Source: Brachynemurus nebulosus (Eukaryota; Arthropoda; Insecta; Neuroptera; Myrmeleontidae). From it: 64,000 nt of DNA. The notes under the pieces were generated by a model, which saw only the letters and a program-made list of their open reading frames with translations, ran no database searches and was not told the origin of the DNA. Below are positions 35,740 to 47,445 of this stretch, piece by piece. Made by a program: the position numbers and the translations under genes. Location: NCBI GenBank assembly GCA_035578155.1, contig JAPWDM010000007.1, forward strand, positions 29,238,413 to 29,302,412. The letters run 5' to 3'. Numbering within the stretch: position 1 is the first letter of the stretch; the number at the start of each line of letters is the position of its first letter.

Positions 35740-36310
35740 TCTTAACTAGTATTTACCCGCGGCTTCGTCCGCATAGTGAATGAAATTACAACATTAAGTC
35801 AATACGTATAAAGTATATTTAAATTGTGTCACTATTGAGAATCATTATTAGAGTGGGGACATTGGTCCGCACAAACGGGGTGACCAATTTTTTATAGCGG
35901 ATTTTAGCATACACTACGTCGTCAAAAGTATGGGGACACCTTGGCCCAGGGGGGTGTCCACACTTTTGATGTAGTACTGTACTTAATGGTATGATACACT
36001 GCCGTGTCAAAAATGTGGGCACCCCCTGAGCCAAGGTGTCCCCATACTTTTGACAACGTAGTGTATGCTAAAACCCGCTATAAAAAATTGGTCACCCCTT
36101 GAAAACGCGTTTGTGCGGACCAATGTCCCCACTCTAATCATTATTTTTGGGGGAATTTTCCTATTAAAATATACTGTTTCCCCAAGAGTAAAAAGTAGCC
36201 TACACCCTTCTCTATTTTTAAAGCTATGTCTGTGCAAAGTTTTAAGTTGATTGGTTAACGTGTTATGTCGTGAGAGTGCGAGAAACAGTTAAGAGTTAAT
36301 TTTAAATTAA
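35740..36310 (+). repeat. Common arthropod repeat S (copy 2), interrupted by element K
   Basis: AACTAGTATTTACCCGCGGC then TTCGTCCGCATAG is the conserved arthropod motif. After the insertion the related sequence resumes (CCCCAAGAGTAAAAAGTAGC, TTTTAAGTTGATTGGTTAACG). Confidence 0.65.
35849..36136. mobile_element. Element K: TA-flanked foldback MITE
   Basis: The ends TA-GAGTGGGGACATTGGTCC and GGACCAATGTCCCCACTC-TA are inverted. The arms extend about 95-105 bp each (to about 35945 and from about 36032), with a short loop. A repeated CCCATACTTTTGAC motif is prominent. 288 bp, no coding region. Confidence 0.88.
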
Positions 36311-36417
36311 ATAGAACTGAAACTGAGTTCCAACTTTAGCTACATCTTACTTATTTATAAGTAACTGATTGAAGCAACTACAATTCTATAGAAAAAAGAA
36401 TTAAGTTTAAGTACAAT

Positions 36418-37331
36418 TTAAGGGGAGGTTTACTTGAGCGTCGTTAAAAAAAATCGATTTTTTTTTTTGCAGAAATTGGTAGCAAATTATGCGTAGAATA
36501 TGTTCCCAAAGTGATTTTGCTGAAAGTAATTTAAGGGAAGATTTACTTGAGATTTGATAAAAAACTCGATTTTTTTTTTTTTGCCGAAATTAATAGCAAA
36601 TTATGTGTAGAATATGTTCCCAAAGTGATTTTGCTGAAAATAATTTAAAAAAAAATTTTTTTGCACATTAACCAAATCCAGCTTTCTATAAAAAAAAATT
36701 CAAAAAACGTAGTTCACGCAATAATGAGTATTAAATATAAAATTTTGAAAATACGTTTCTTTATATATATTTTATAATATCTCGGAACCACATTTTTGGA
36801 ACTGGTTGACACGATAACTCAAAAACTATTCGATGGATCATTTTTTTAAAATTTTTTATTTTAAAGATAATTCGATTCTTCGGCACCTATACCTAAGTCT
36901 GATACACTTTCAATATTTTTTATTTTTTTTTTTTATTTTACTTTAAAGAGCGAAAACTAAGACAAAAATCGTAATCAAAAGTTCAAACAACCGCCATTTT
37001 TTTTTTCTTTCAGCAATTTATTGATATTATAGGTAGAGGTGCCGGTACTCTTCATATATTTTATAAATCTTTTTTGTTTTTGGATTTCGGTGATTTATTA
37101 CCGGCGCTAGGATGTCCGCCAACAAGGCATCGGATTTTCGGATCGTCACACTGCACTATCTATAAAATGCACAATTTTTTTGTATTTTTCCTTGAAAAAT
37201 TTTTTTTGTATAGTTTAATACTTAATAAATATGTGCACAAAATTTGAAATTGATATTTACTTCCGTTCTTGAGAAAAAAGTTCTAGAAAAATACATAATT
37301 TTTAAGGACTCTCGAGTAAACCTTCCCTTAA
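36418..37331 (-). mobile_element. Family G copy 2, inverted relative to copy 1
   Basis: It starts TTAAGGGGAGGTTTACTTGA and ends CTCGAGTAAACCTTCCCTTAA; 914 bp. It aligns in reverse along its whole length with 32692-33587, including GTGCAGTGTGACGATCCGAA and the ACCGGCGCTAGGATGTCCGCC block. Confidence 0.92.
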
Positions 37332-38058
37332 ACTTAGTGACCTCAGAAACCTTGACCTAACGCCTTTTCAACACGCATTTGACGAATTTCGTGAATTTTG
37401 AGTATTTATAATTTTACCCACGGGACTGGGTTCGATTTCAACTTGAGATTCGCGTGGACGACTCGCATCAATTGAAAAAAATTTCATCGGTTACTTGATG
37501 ATCGCATATTTTTCCACTACAATTGCCAACCCTCCCCGTCCAAGAGTTTTATGCACGTTTGAAATTCTTTTATATAAAATTATAGAAAAATAAAAAAATT
37601 CACTTTTATATTCCACATATTTGTTGCACCATTTCCGCCAATATACATGCTATCGCAATTGAATTGATACGCAATGTGTATACATACGTATAGTTAGGGA
37701 GCTGGTGCCAATTTCGATATACGATTTCATCGTCATTGATAGTAATAGGTTATGTAATTTACTAGTGTGCGATTAAGAGAAATTTAGAATGAAGTTCAAA
37801 TAGTGCTAACGTTTCTTGAAAATGTATTTTGAAAATTTTCAAATTTGAAAAAATCATATATACCGAAATTAAAATTCACATAGTGTTTGAAAAATTATCA
37901 AAACTGGACCAAAACTGGACCTAAACATACACCAATATTCATATATTCACTTAATGTCCAGCTTTGGCTGATACTTGAACACTCGATGTACCTTCGCAAA
38001 TGGCCAATTCATTATGTTAATTAAAATTCACATAGTGTTTGAAAAATTATCAAAACTG

Positions 38059-38128
38059 TACCGGCTGGGACTCGAATCCGGATCTCTTGGTTACTAGCCA
38101 AACGCCTTACCAATTAGGCCACCGACCG
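38059..38128 (-). tRNA. tRNA-Thr(AGT)-like module in repeat
   Basis: The anticodon stem TTTGG/CCAAG encloses CTAGTAA, giving anticodon AGT. AGATCCGGATTCGAGTCCCAG includes a B box, and TGGCCTAATTGGTAA the A box. It matches insect tRNA-Thr in outline, but the acceptor and T stems are imperfect and the module is part of a repeat, so it is probably SINE-like. Confidence 0.6.
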
Positions 38129-38487
38129 TTCGTTCGAGTGCCACTCCAATTTTAATAATCAATCAAACACATCCTCTCTTTAATGCGAGACGCAGTTACA
38201 CTTTTTAATTTCAAATGTTATCGAGTGCCTGTGAAACATTATTAATGTATGGCGGACTTTGGCCATTTGCCAAGGTACATAGAGTGCTCAAGTATCAGCC
38301 AAAGCTGGACATTAAGTGAACATATGAATATTGGTGTAAGTTTAAAATATGGACAAAAGTCCGCCATACATTAATAATGTTTCACAGGCACTCGATAACA
38401 TTTGAAATTAAAAAGTGTAACTGCGTCTCGCATTAAAGAGATGATGTGTTTGATTGATTATCAAAATTGGAGTGGCACTCGAACGAA

Positions 38488-38557
38488 CGGTCGGTGGCCT
38501 AATTGGTAAAGCGCTTGGCTAGTAGCCAAGAGATCCGAGTTCGAGTCCCAGCCGGTA
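38488..38557 (+). tRNA. tRNA-Thr(AGT)-like module in repeat
   Basis: A perfect anticodon stem CTTGG/CCAAG around CTAGTAG, an A box TGGCCTAATTGGTAAAGCG and a B box GAGTTCGAGTCCC. It is the inverted partner of the module at 38059. The acceptor stem is not well paired, which argues against a functional tRNA. Confidence 0.6.
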
Positions 38558-39080
38558 CAGTTTTGATAATTTTTCAAACACTATGTGAATTTTAATTAAC
38601 ATAATGAATTGGCCATTTGCGAAGGTACATCGAGTGTTCAAGTATCAGCCAAAGCTGGACATTAAGTGAATATATGAATATTGGTGTATGTTTAAAATAC
38701 GGACAAAAGTCCGCCATACATTAATAATGTTTCACAGGCACTCGATAACATTTGAAATTAAAAATATATATACCGAAATTGTCACCAGCTCGCTGGCTAG
38801 TATACATACACACCTGTACCCAGAACTAATACAATTAAATGTATGTAACTGGCTATTTTTGTATTATTATATTTATGTCTTTAAGTGAATTGACAAGTCG
38901 AACGAGTAATGAGACGGGTAAAGATGGGTATTTGTGTGCTTGCGATATACATAATATGCAATAATAATACCATAAAACCCCCTAACTTTACCTATTGAAC
39001 CTAACTTTACCCTATCACACTGTGTTATAGCATTTTTGTAGTGACTTTTTTTAAACCATTTCTTTAAACCATTCGCTTTT

Positions 39081-39183
39081 AGCAAATTTCCAGAATGGAA
39101 TTCAGCTATTACAGCCACTGTCATGACGCGACTATGGCAGAAATTTGTTTTTAGGTTCCTAAAAACCGAAAATAATATTCACT

Positions 39184-39256
<73 letters not shown>

Positions 39257-39609
39257 GTATATATATATGTATATGTATATATGTGTCCGCGCGATAACTC
39301 TCGAACGAAGTATTCAACATTTACGAAATTTGATGAAAACATTGGAAGTCCCAAAACCTTGGATAAGTTCTTCAGCCAGACACGTCGGATGCCAAATATG
39401 GTTTTTGTTCTTGCAAAAATTTAGTTTTTGCCAAAATTTCCACTTATTCAAACATTTTTGCGAAATATTTTTACACTATTTAAAAGAGGAGAAAAAATTA
39501 CATAAAAAAGTCTTTAAACTATTATTCTATGTCAACTAATAGTTTCCGAGAAAAACTAATTTTTGTACACGGAAATTCGCTATGTTATGCAGGATGCTAC
39601 GACAGGGAG
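39081..39609 (+). repeat. Repeat C copy with (TA)n/(TATG)n
   Basis: It starts AGCAAATTTCCAGAATGGAA and ends GCAGGATGCTACGACAGGG, with the microsatellite at 39187-39282 interrupted by TATG units. The central GCCAGACACGTCGGATGCC and CTATTATTCTATGTCAACTA blocks are present. Confidence 0.9.
39187..39282. repeat. (TA)n with TATG interruptions
   Basis: About 57 bp of pure TA followed by mixed TATATG/TATG units, inside repeat C. Confidence 0.97.
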
Positions 39610-40622
39610 ATTTATTTTTTTACTAGTAATTTAAGTTTCTGGAAAATGATTTTATTAAACCAGTTAAATATAACTAAATGAATTTCGTCTTCATTTTATT
39701 CAAATTTGAATCGAAAATTATGGTCAAGTTACGTGTGTCTACGGTAATAATAATTTGCTAATCATTTTTGAGTTTTACATTCGATTTTCGTACACTCTCT
39801 TACATAATCGATGATATGGGCCCAATAATTTTAAAATTTTCTTCCTTGTTTTCACTAGTTTGAAAATCGTTTTTCTTTTTAGCGCAAAGCTAATAAAATC
39901 ACTTTGTGTGTCAACTATTATTTATTTAGTCGGAAGCTGTCGAGCTTCCGACTGCTGATTCAGTGCGTAGCCTCTTTTTAAATATAGTTAATTTTCAACT
40001 AGTTAATCTATAAACGAGAAACGGTTGAAGCGTTGATATCCAAAAGAAACGGTTGAAAAAACTAGTTTGATGATTCAACGCCTATCTTTACCATAAAGTA
40101 AGTAATGCTCAAATCTATTAAATTTAGCTTTAAAATATTTGAAAATAATCAAAATTTCCGGTGAGAATTTTCCAGAGATTTACATTTACTTTACCTAGTT
40201 GTTAATTCAACTACAGTAGATGATTTACAGTAAATGTTTATGTTCTTTTTTTTTTTAAATAAATTAAAATTTACCAGCAAAACACCACAGAATTAACCCG
40301 AGCAACAACACACCATACAGTACTCAGCCACTGAATTAGAAACACCAGTTCCGGTAGATAGAAATCTGTATTATCAACAGTATAAGGTAGCCTAATAACT
40401 AACTTTATTTCGGTGTAGTTCAAAGTATTCTCTGACGTTTTACGTGCAAGAACTGGTGAATTTTATCAGTCTGACTGATATAAATGTCGTTACATTTCTC
40501 GGATTTTTAAAACTAAATTACATACTCAAATAAGCATTTAAACGACAGAATTTGGTGATTTTATTTTTGAAGTTAGCAGAATTTTTTATCTTACGAGTTA
40601 GTCATCATTTTTATATACGGAT

Positions 40623-41167
40623 AGTCAGGTACAAAAGTATATCTCAACGAAAAAATTTTCTTTTATCAAAAATTAAATAATATATTAATATTCTTCAGTT
40701 ATTTTATTCGTATACCACTTGTTTTTTTTTTTCGCGTGCTTATGTTGCAGCAATATAAAAGCATTGTTGAAAAAGCGTTGTAAAAACGTTATAAAATGAT
40801 GTTTATAAATTATATTTAAAAAACGGTGCGGTCAATAATTTATATTTTTGTTATTAAATATGGTTTGTAATTTTGTATTTTATAACATATTAAATTTTTA
40901 TCAAATTCCTTTGACACGTTTTCATTTTATTCGAAAAAATAAAAATAAAAATAAATAAATAAAAAAAAAAAAAAAAATAAAGAAAATAGTTTTCCCATAA
41001 GAGCCCATGTTAAAATTACGAAACTTTGAAACTGTTTTTCTCAAAATTGGGGTGGTCATTTTTGTTTTTTCGGTAAGGGCTCGTAGTATTGGTATTGAAT
41101 TAAATAAATATCTAGAAAAGTCTCGTTAAAATCCTTTGAAAAGATCGTTTTATCGACCACCTACCTA
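40623..41167 (+). mobile_element. Family E copy 2
   Basis: It runs from GATAGTCAGGTACAAAAGTATATCTC to GATCGTTTTATCGACCACCTACC, with TTGACACGTTTTCATTTTAT and GGGCTCGTA.TATTGGTATTG inside. The left terminus is lost (no TTAACGTAG). Confidence 0.8.
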
Positions 41168-41281
41168 TACAACAGTTCGAGTAAGTTCTTAAGACTAAAT
41201 AAGTAAAAAAAAAAACTGAAAAAAAAATGAAAATTGGAGGTATTATTTTTTTCGGTAAGGGCTCGTATTATTGGTATTGAA

Positions 41282-41801
41282 TTAAGGTAGTTGGTCAATA
41301 AAACAATTTTTTCAAAGGATTTTAACGAAACTTCTCTAAATATTTATTTAATCCAATACAAATAATACGAGCCCTTACCGAAAAAAAATTGACCACCCCA
41401 ATTTTGAGAAAAACGGTTTCAAAGTTTTGCAATTTTAACACGGGCTCTTATGGGAAAACTCTATATTTTTTGAATAAAATGAAAACGTGTCAAAGGAATC
41501 TGATAAAAATTTAATATGTTATTTAATATGAAATTACAAACCATATTTAATAGAAATAAAAGTTATTGACCACGCCGTTTTTGAAATATAATTTAAAAAT
41601 ATCATTTTACAACGTTTTTACAACGCTTTTTCAACAATTCTTTTAAATTACTACAACATAAGCGCGCGGAAATTCAAAAAAACAAGTGGTATGCTAATAT
41701 AATAACTGATGAATACTAATACATTATTTAATTTTTGATAAAAAAAATTTTTTTGGTGAGATATACTTTTGTACTTGACTATCTCAGAGCAACTACGTTA
41801 A
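41282..41801 (-). mobile_element. Family E copy 3, TTAA at both ends
   Basis: It starts TTAAGGTAGTTGGTCAATAA and ends ATCTCAGAGCAACTACGTTAA. A short duplicate of the other terminus (TAGAGAAGTTTCGTTAAAAT ... CCAACTACCTTAA, to about 41866) follows directly, so the end is compound. Confidence 0.85.
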
Positions 41802-43103
41802 ATACATGTCTAGAGAAGTTTCGTTAAAATCTTTTAAAAAATCGTTTTTCGGACCAACTACCTTAAAAAGTCAAACAATAAACATTTTTTTTATTATTAT
41901 TATTAGCGCGTCGAATTCAGTGACGGAGTACTGTATGCACGCATACAGTCATAGTCATCTAATTATTAACGGTACACTTAATTTGGTTCAATTTTCAGAG
42001 CAGTCTACCATAAATCATACCATTTGTTATGACAATTTTTTATTAAAGAAAAAAATAATAATAAAACTAACAATAAGTCAGTAATGAATGATAATAAGTA
42101 AGTAGAATTAGTTAAAAGAAAAATACGGTAAAGTTTACGGAGATATGATTTAACAAATAACAATAATTATCTATGTAACAAAAAAAAAAAAAAGTAATTA
42201 AAAATAGATCCACAGAAATGCGATTATATTATATCGTGCAAACAGACATTGAACAGGTGCCTGCCTCCATTTTGTGCCACAATGAAATAACGAATTTTCA
42301 AAAAAGAAAAAAAAAAATGAACGAATTAAAATTATTCGGTCCCGTTAATGGTACAGTAACGTGTCAAAACAAGCCTAACTTATACCAGTTTTAAGATAAA
42401 ATAACTCCAACCCAATCGAGTTCCAAAAACCGTTCCAGACGTTACGAGATGTCTCGTTTTTGAAGAAAATTTGAGCCGTTTCGTCAACAGGCCTCGCCCG
42501 GCTAGAGCTAAGGCTACATATCGAATTTCTGAACAGATATCACGATAGAATCACTTGTGATAAAGATTTTAAAACTAAAAAAAAAATTGAATTTTTTTTC
42601 CATAAAATATTTTTAGAATGATATCCGAGGTCCGTCGAAGTAAAACGTGTTCGAGAGAGTGAAATAGCATCTGTGCCTTTCAATATATTACGATGGTTTA
42701 AAATTTTAAAAATAAAAAGAGTACTTATGACAGTCAATTGAAAAAGTGCGATAGAGTATAAAGTCATAACCTCTCTCGTTCTCTCATTTATGTATCTAGC
42801 GTGATGTAGTTTTGGTAGCAAAAAGAATGACGTTTTCCGTGACCGCCTGTACCCTTAACTCTATAAGGGTGATTTTTGAGTTATGTCACGCTTCTCGCAA
42901 ATGCGCGATATGGTAATACCCGAAAAAGTTTTTTTAAATTTTTCAGACGATATTTACGGCAGTTAGAACGCCCAACCATTTGGGAACTTCTGCAGTCGAC
43001 ATTTTTGTATACATTGAAAAAAATATGTTGTAACACTTTAGGGTCACTTCTGAAAAAATTCTCGAACACTCTCATAACAATTTCTCTGTTTAAAAATTAA
43101 AAA

Positions 43104-43742
43104 TTGCTTTTTTTTGTTAATCAAAAAAATATTTTCTTTAACCCAAAGAAATATTTCTTAACTAGGTACCTACTAAAAAAAAAATCAAAAAAATATTTCT
43201 ATATTTCAAAAAAATTTTTTTGTTTTAAAGAAAACAACAACCAGAAAGGTCCAAAAGTCCCAAATATCGAACTAGGAGACTCCAAAAATAATTTGTTTAC
43301 AGTAGATAATGCTCCTTACCATTTTACCGACTCACAAATCAAAAATATACATGTCATATCAAAAACATCAGTTATTCCCATTATCAAAAAAATGTCAATT
43401 AACAATGCCGTTAGCGAAATTTCGCCAATTTTCGAACGTTACTGTAGTGGCATAGCAAGTAATAAGGATCAAAAGAATTTGGTCAGTGTTATTATTCTGA
43501 TGATAAGTTTGTTTCAAAACTATATAATTATACTGATGAAGTTTGATGAGGTAGGATTGAATGGCCTCGGGCCACGGCTCCAGAAGCTGTACCTGGTGCA
43601 ACAGCAGCTGGTAGCCGGCCACCGTGGATGGCGATTGATCAACCAACCGTACGATACGTACATCAACATCATTGAAAACGAGAGTATGTACCTACATATC
43701 GCGATTGAGGGGGCCCATCATTCTCAAACCGGTTCAAAATAG
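43104..43742 (+). other. Unrecognised 212-codon open frame with a GC-rich coding-like core
   Basis: The frame is open from ATG 43104 to TAG 43740. The first third is lysine/phenylalanine-rich, as expected of A+T-rich noncoding DNA. The core at 43550-43690 is strikingly richer in G+C and codes GLNGLGPRLQKLYLVQQQLV then AGHRGWRLINQPYDTYINII; a good donor-like GTATGT follows. The - strand is also open here (VDQSPSTVAGYQLLLHQVQL). I recognise neither reading. It may be a captured exon or gene fragment; a normal gene is not shown. Confidence 0.3.
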
Positions 43743-44167
43743 GTATATTATGTGTACCACTTGTTCTCGTGTAATTAAGTAACGTCTAACATTTGATGAA
43801 CGCTTTGCATCTATGTATGTGGATCAATAATTATTATTGATCCGTTTGATCCATTTCTATAATTAGTTACTCTATACGTACATATTAACTACCATACCTA
43901 CTTACAATTCTGCTCAGCTATGTTCCATGTAGTTAAGTATCGCCGACTTAAGTATAGTATCAAGTAACGATGAAGATTAATCTCGAATATAGATTAAAGC
44001 TTCAAATAGAAATTTCTTTTTAGTTGGAACAGAAAACTGTAGAGTAGGTTGAATGGAATCATTTTTGATCTTTTTATTAGTTTTTCAAACACTTTATTAC
44101 ATAGGACAGACTAATTTTGGTTTTTTAATAGCTTGTTGTTTATTTTTAACATTTTCAAAATCCATTT

Positions 44168-44830
44168 TGCTTCCGAGGCTACTAAAGTAGCGGAAGCATT
44201 GTGATCACTTTTGAAAAAAATAAAAAATTTTTTTCCCTCCAAAATAAAATTTTTTACGCACATTTTACGTTTTAGAACTTCCCGAAAAATTTTCGTTTGA
44301 TGTCTGTCTGCCGGTCTGTGTGTCGCCAGTTTGCACCAAGTGGCATAACTTCTGAACTATTCGATTGTTTTAAATGAAATTTTTAGAGATTATGCAGTTT
44401 GGTTTCTAGATGGTCCCCTATGAATTTAATCGAAATCGGAGTAACGGTAGCTACGCCGCTACCATATCATTCCATTAATATAGTAAATTGCACCAAGTGG
44501 CATAACTTCTGAACGGTTCAATTCTTTTTTATGAAATTGTTAGAAATTATGCGGTCTGGTTCCTAGATGGTTCCCTAAAAATTTCATTGCATTCGGAGTA
44601 ATAGTATCCACGGCGCTACCATGAAATCCCATTAAATGTCAATATCTTATTTACTGCTAGTCCCACTTCGCTCAAATTTTTAAAGTATTTTAGGAGTTAG
44701 TTTTCTAAAATATTTTTGCTATTATTTTATAATTTATCCTTTAAGTATTTTGAGTTACAACAATTTTTTATGAACTTTAAGGCGAAAATATAATTTCACG
44801 GTAGAATACTGTTTTAAAGTCTTTTACGAG
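44168..44830 (+). repeat. Dispersed repeat J, copy 1
   Basis: It begins with a small hairpin (TGCTTCCG...CGGAAGCA) and contains GCACCAAGTGGCATAACTTC twice (44334 and 44490), each followed by a related GGTTTCTAGATGGTCCC block. It ends GCGAAAATATAATTTCACGG then TAGAATACTG. Copies at 48338 (reverse) and 60830 (partial). Confidence 0.85.
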
Positions 44831-45004
44831 TATAAGCGTATTTTACTTTTATTTAGCCAGAAAATTCTAAAATATCGTCAATTCCTATTCATCCCGCTGT
44901 CAATGTTTATAAGCCAACATTTGAAACAAATTTTATAACCTAATTCTTGCAATGTTTGGCTACAAATTTTTCAAATTTAATTTTATTATAATATTTTCAA
45001 CCCA

Positions 45005-45120
45005 CGTACCTTTGCCTAATAGCAGGCGCGGGGGAGAGGCAAGTCAACCGGGGCTGTAGTCCCGTGGTGCGGGTCGGAAAGGCAGGTCCGAAGCCACTAG
45101 TAAGGGGCTCCGGGAAAAGT
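45005..45120 (+). other. GC-rich island of unknown nature
   Basis: About 115 bp with G+C far above its surroundings (GGCGCGGGGGAGAGGC, GGGGCTGTAGTCCCGTGG, GTGCGGGTCGG). A loosely similar stretch (GATTACAGTCCCGAGGCTCG) occurs near 57550. It could be the head of a SINE or retroelement; no clear A/B boxes. Confidence 0.4.
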
Positions 45121-45239
45121 GTAATTTTTTTGGTGTTCGTCGATTGTATTTCAGCGGAAAAAATTTTGAAAGCTTTTTTGTCTCCGTAGCTTGTTATTTC
45201 TTTCTACAATCCTGTCTAGCGGCCGCTGCATTTTTTATC

Positions 45240-46001
45240 AGCACGATAACTCTCGAACGAAACATTCAGTTTTTACAGGAATTGGTAAAAACATTGGAAC
45301 TCTTAAACTCTTTGATGAGTTCTTCAGTTAACGTCCAGTGCTCGCAACATTAAAAAAAATGAGTTTTTTTGCAAAAATCACATAAGATCATTAACGTAGT
45401 TGCTCTGAGATAGTCAGGTACAAAAGTATATCTCAGCAAAACAATTCTTTTATCAAAAATTAAATAATGTATTAATATTCTTCAATTGTCATATTTGTAT
45501 ACCACTTGTTTTTTTTTTTTAATTTCCGCGCGCTTATGTTGTAGTAATTTAAAAGAATTGTTGAAAAAGTGTTGAAAAAACGTTGTAAAATGATGTTTTT
45601 AAATTATATTTCAAAAACGGGGTGGTCAATAATTTTTATTTCTTATTAAATATGGTTTGTAACTTTGTATTAAAAAGATATTAAATTTTTATCAAATTCC
45701 TATGACCCGTTTTCATTTAAAAAAAAAAAAGATTTTTCCCTAAGAGCCCGTGTTAAAATTACAAAACTTTGAAATCGTTTTTCTCAAAATTAGCGTGGTC
45801 AATTTTTTTCCGGTAAGGGCTCGTATTATTGGTCTTGGATTAAATAAATATCTAGAGAAGTTTCGTTAAAATCCTTTGAAAAAATCGTTTTATCGACCAA
45901 CTACCGTAAACCAATATACTATGTAAGCAGGTTTTCGAAAAAAGTAATTTTTGCAATTTGAAATTCGCTGTTATGCAGGATGCTGCTACAGGGGTATTTT
46001 A
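45240..46001 (+). repeat. Repeat C copy split by family E
   Basis: The left part has CACGATAACTCTCGAACGAA (45240 on) and the right part AAATTCGCTGTTATGCAGGA then CTACAGGGGTATT (to 46001). The E element 45391-45909 lies between them. The outer left third of C and any (TA)n are absent. Confidence 0.8.
45391..45909 (+). mobile_element. Family E copy 4, nested in repeat C
   Basis: It starts TTAACGTAGTTGCTCTGAGA and ends TTATCGACCAACTACCGTAA. The inner blocks match copies 2 and 3. The right terminus is TTAA-like but mutated (GTAA). Confidence 0.85.
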
Positions 46002-46981
46002 CAATAATCTAAAATTTGACTGTCTGCAACTTCTAAAGTTATGAATCAAAATTTTCCGAAATAATTTTAATTAAAAGTACTTAATGGATTTCAAATTTGG
46101 TTTTTTTTAATTTTTTGAAATCGAAATTTTCTTTAGAGAATTATTGACGGCACAAAAAAAGTGTGACAGACGATGTCTCTAAATGATGTCCCCAAAAAAT
46201 AATAAGTGCACCTTAACCCCTTGACGATGCTGAGACCATAAAAAATTCGAATCATCCGACATTTTTCGAAATTTAGGCCACCACTTGGGTGTGAGAACGT
46301 CCATATTAATTAAATAATTTCGAAAAAAAAATAAATCACAAATTAAAAAAAAAAAACTTCTAAATTGAAAAATAAAAAACAAACAATCCATTCAACCATA
46401 AAAAAGGAAGTTTAAATCAAAAACTGAATATAATATTATGGGAATTTAAAACCCCACTGCACAGGTATAGTTTCATGTGTGGATATCCTGATTTTACCCT
46501 TCATATACTACGCTTAGCCCAGCGGCGTCATCGTATTATGTGGCACAGAAACCACTGAGTAGTAATAAAGTATGTGAAACAATAGCATATTTCATTGTAC
46601 ATACACCGAGGTACGGTATATGTGCGTAACTGCGTATGGTTCACAGTATTTGTGTCAAAGACCATTGACAAAATATTAAATGTGATGGTACAGTCGACAC
46701 GTGATTATCCGGATCACTTCCGAAACGTTTAATACGAATATGTAACTTTATAGATACAGTAAAAGCTCTGAGTAATGCAAAATTTGTTTAGTAGGGGAGT
46801 AAAATTGTTGGAAAGCTATACCACCACTCCAGATCCGTGTTTTGGGGGCGGGGAAGGGGTCAAGGATTGTTGAGCCAGTTGACGTTTTTTTTTTGTTCAT
46901 CAAGTGAATTTTAAAAAGACATAGATGATCTCTGCTGTGCGGGACCCCTCCCAAAAAAGTTACTTATTTCTCATCTGTTTT

Positions 46982-47445
46982 AACGAATTTCCAGAATGGA
47001 ATTCAGCTATTACAGCCACTGTCATGACTTGAACCCGGGACTATGGCAGGAATTTGTTTTGAGGTCCCTAGAAACCGAAAATAATATTCACTAAAATTTA
47101 TTATGTGCCCACACGATAACTCGCAAACGAAAGGTCCTATTTTTTCAAAATTTGGTGAAAATATTAGAAGTCCCAAACCGTTGAACGAGTTCGTTAGCCA
47201 GACACGTCCGATGCCCGGAACATGGTTTTTGGGGCATTTTTCGTGAAAAAAATTAGTTTTTTGCCAAAATTTCCCCTTATTCAAAAATTTTTGCGACATT
47301 TTTTTACACCACTGAAACGGGGAGAAAAAATCACACAAAAAAGGTCTTTAAACTATTATTCTATGTCAGTTAGTTTCCAAGAAAAACTAATTTTTATAAA
47401 CGGAAATTCGCTATGTTATGCAGGATGTTGCGACAGGGGGTATAT
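46982..47445 (+). repeat. Repeat C copy without microsatellite
   Basis: It starts AACGAATTTCCAGAATGGAA and ends CAGGATGTTGCGACAGGGGG. Where other copies carry (TA)n it has only AAATTTATTATGTGCCCACAC, making it the best reference for the unexpanded element. Confidence 0.92.

Larger units (their letters stand above)
37920..38765. repeat. 350-bp tRNA-derived repeat, inverted and tandem units
   Basis: One unit lies on the - strand (about 37920-38255). A + strand series follows: a unit tail at 38261-38340, a full unit 38345-38700 and the start of another (38700-38765). ACAAAAGTCCGCCATACATTA recurs 350 bp apart. Each full unit holds a tRNA-like module and AGCCAAAGCTGGACATTAAG. Confidence 0.88.

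Noticed and set aside
36418..37331. LTR pair (G elements at 32.7 and 36.4 kb) of a retrotransposon
   Set aside because: The copies are inverted, not direct, end in TTAA inverted repeats and enclose no gag/pol sequence.
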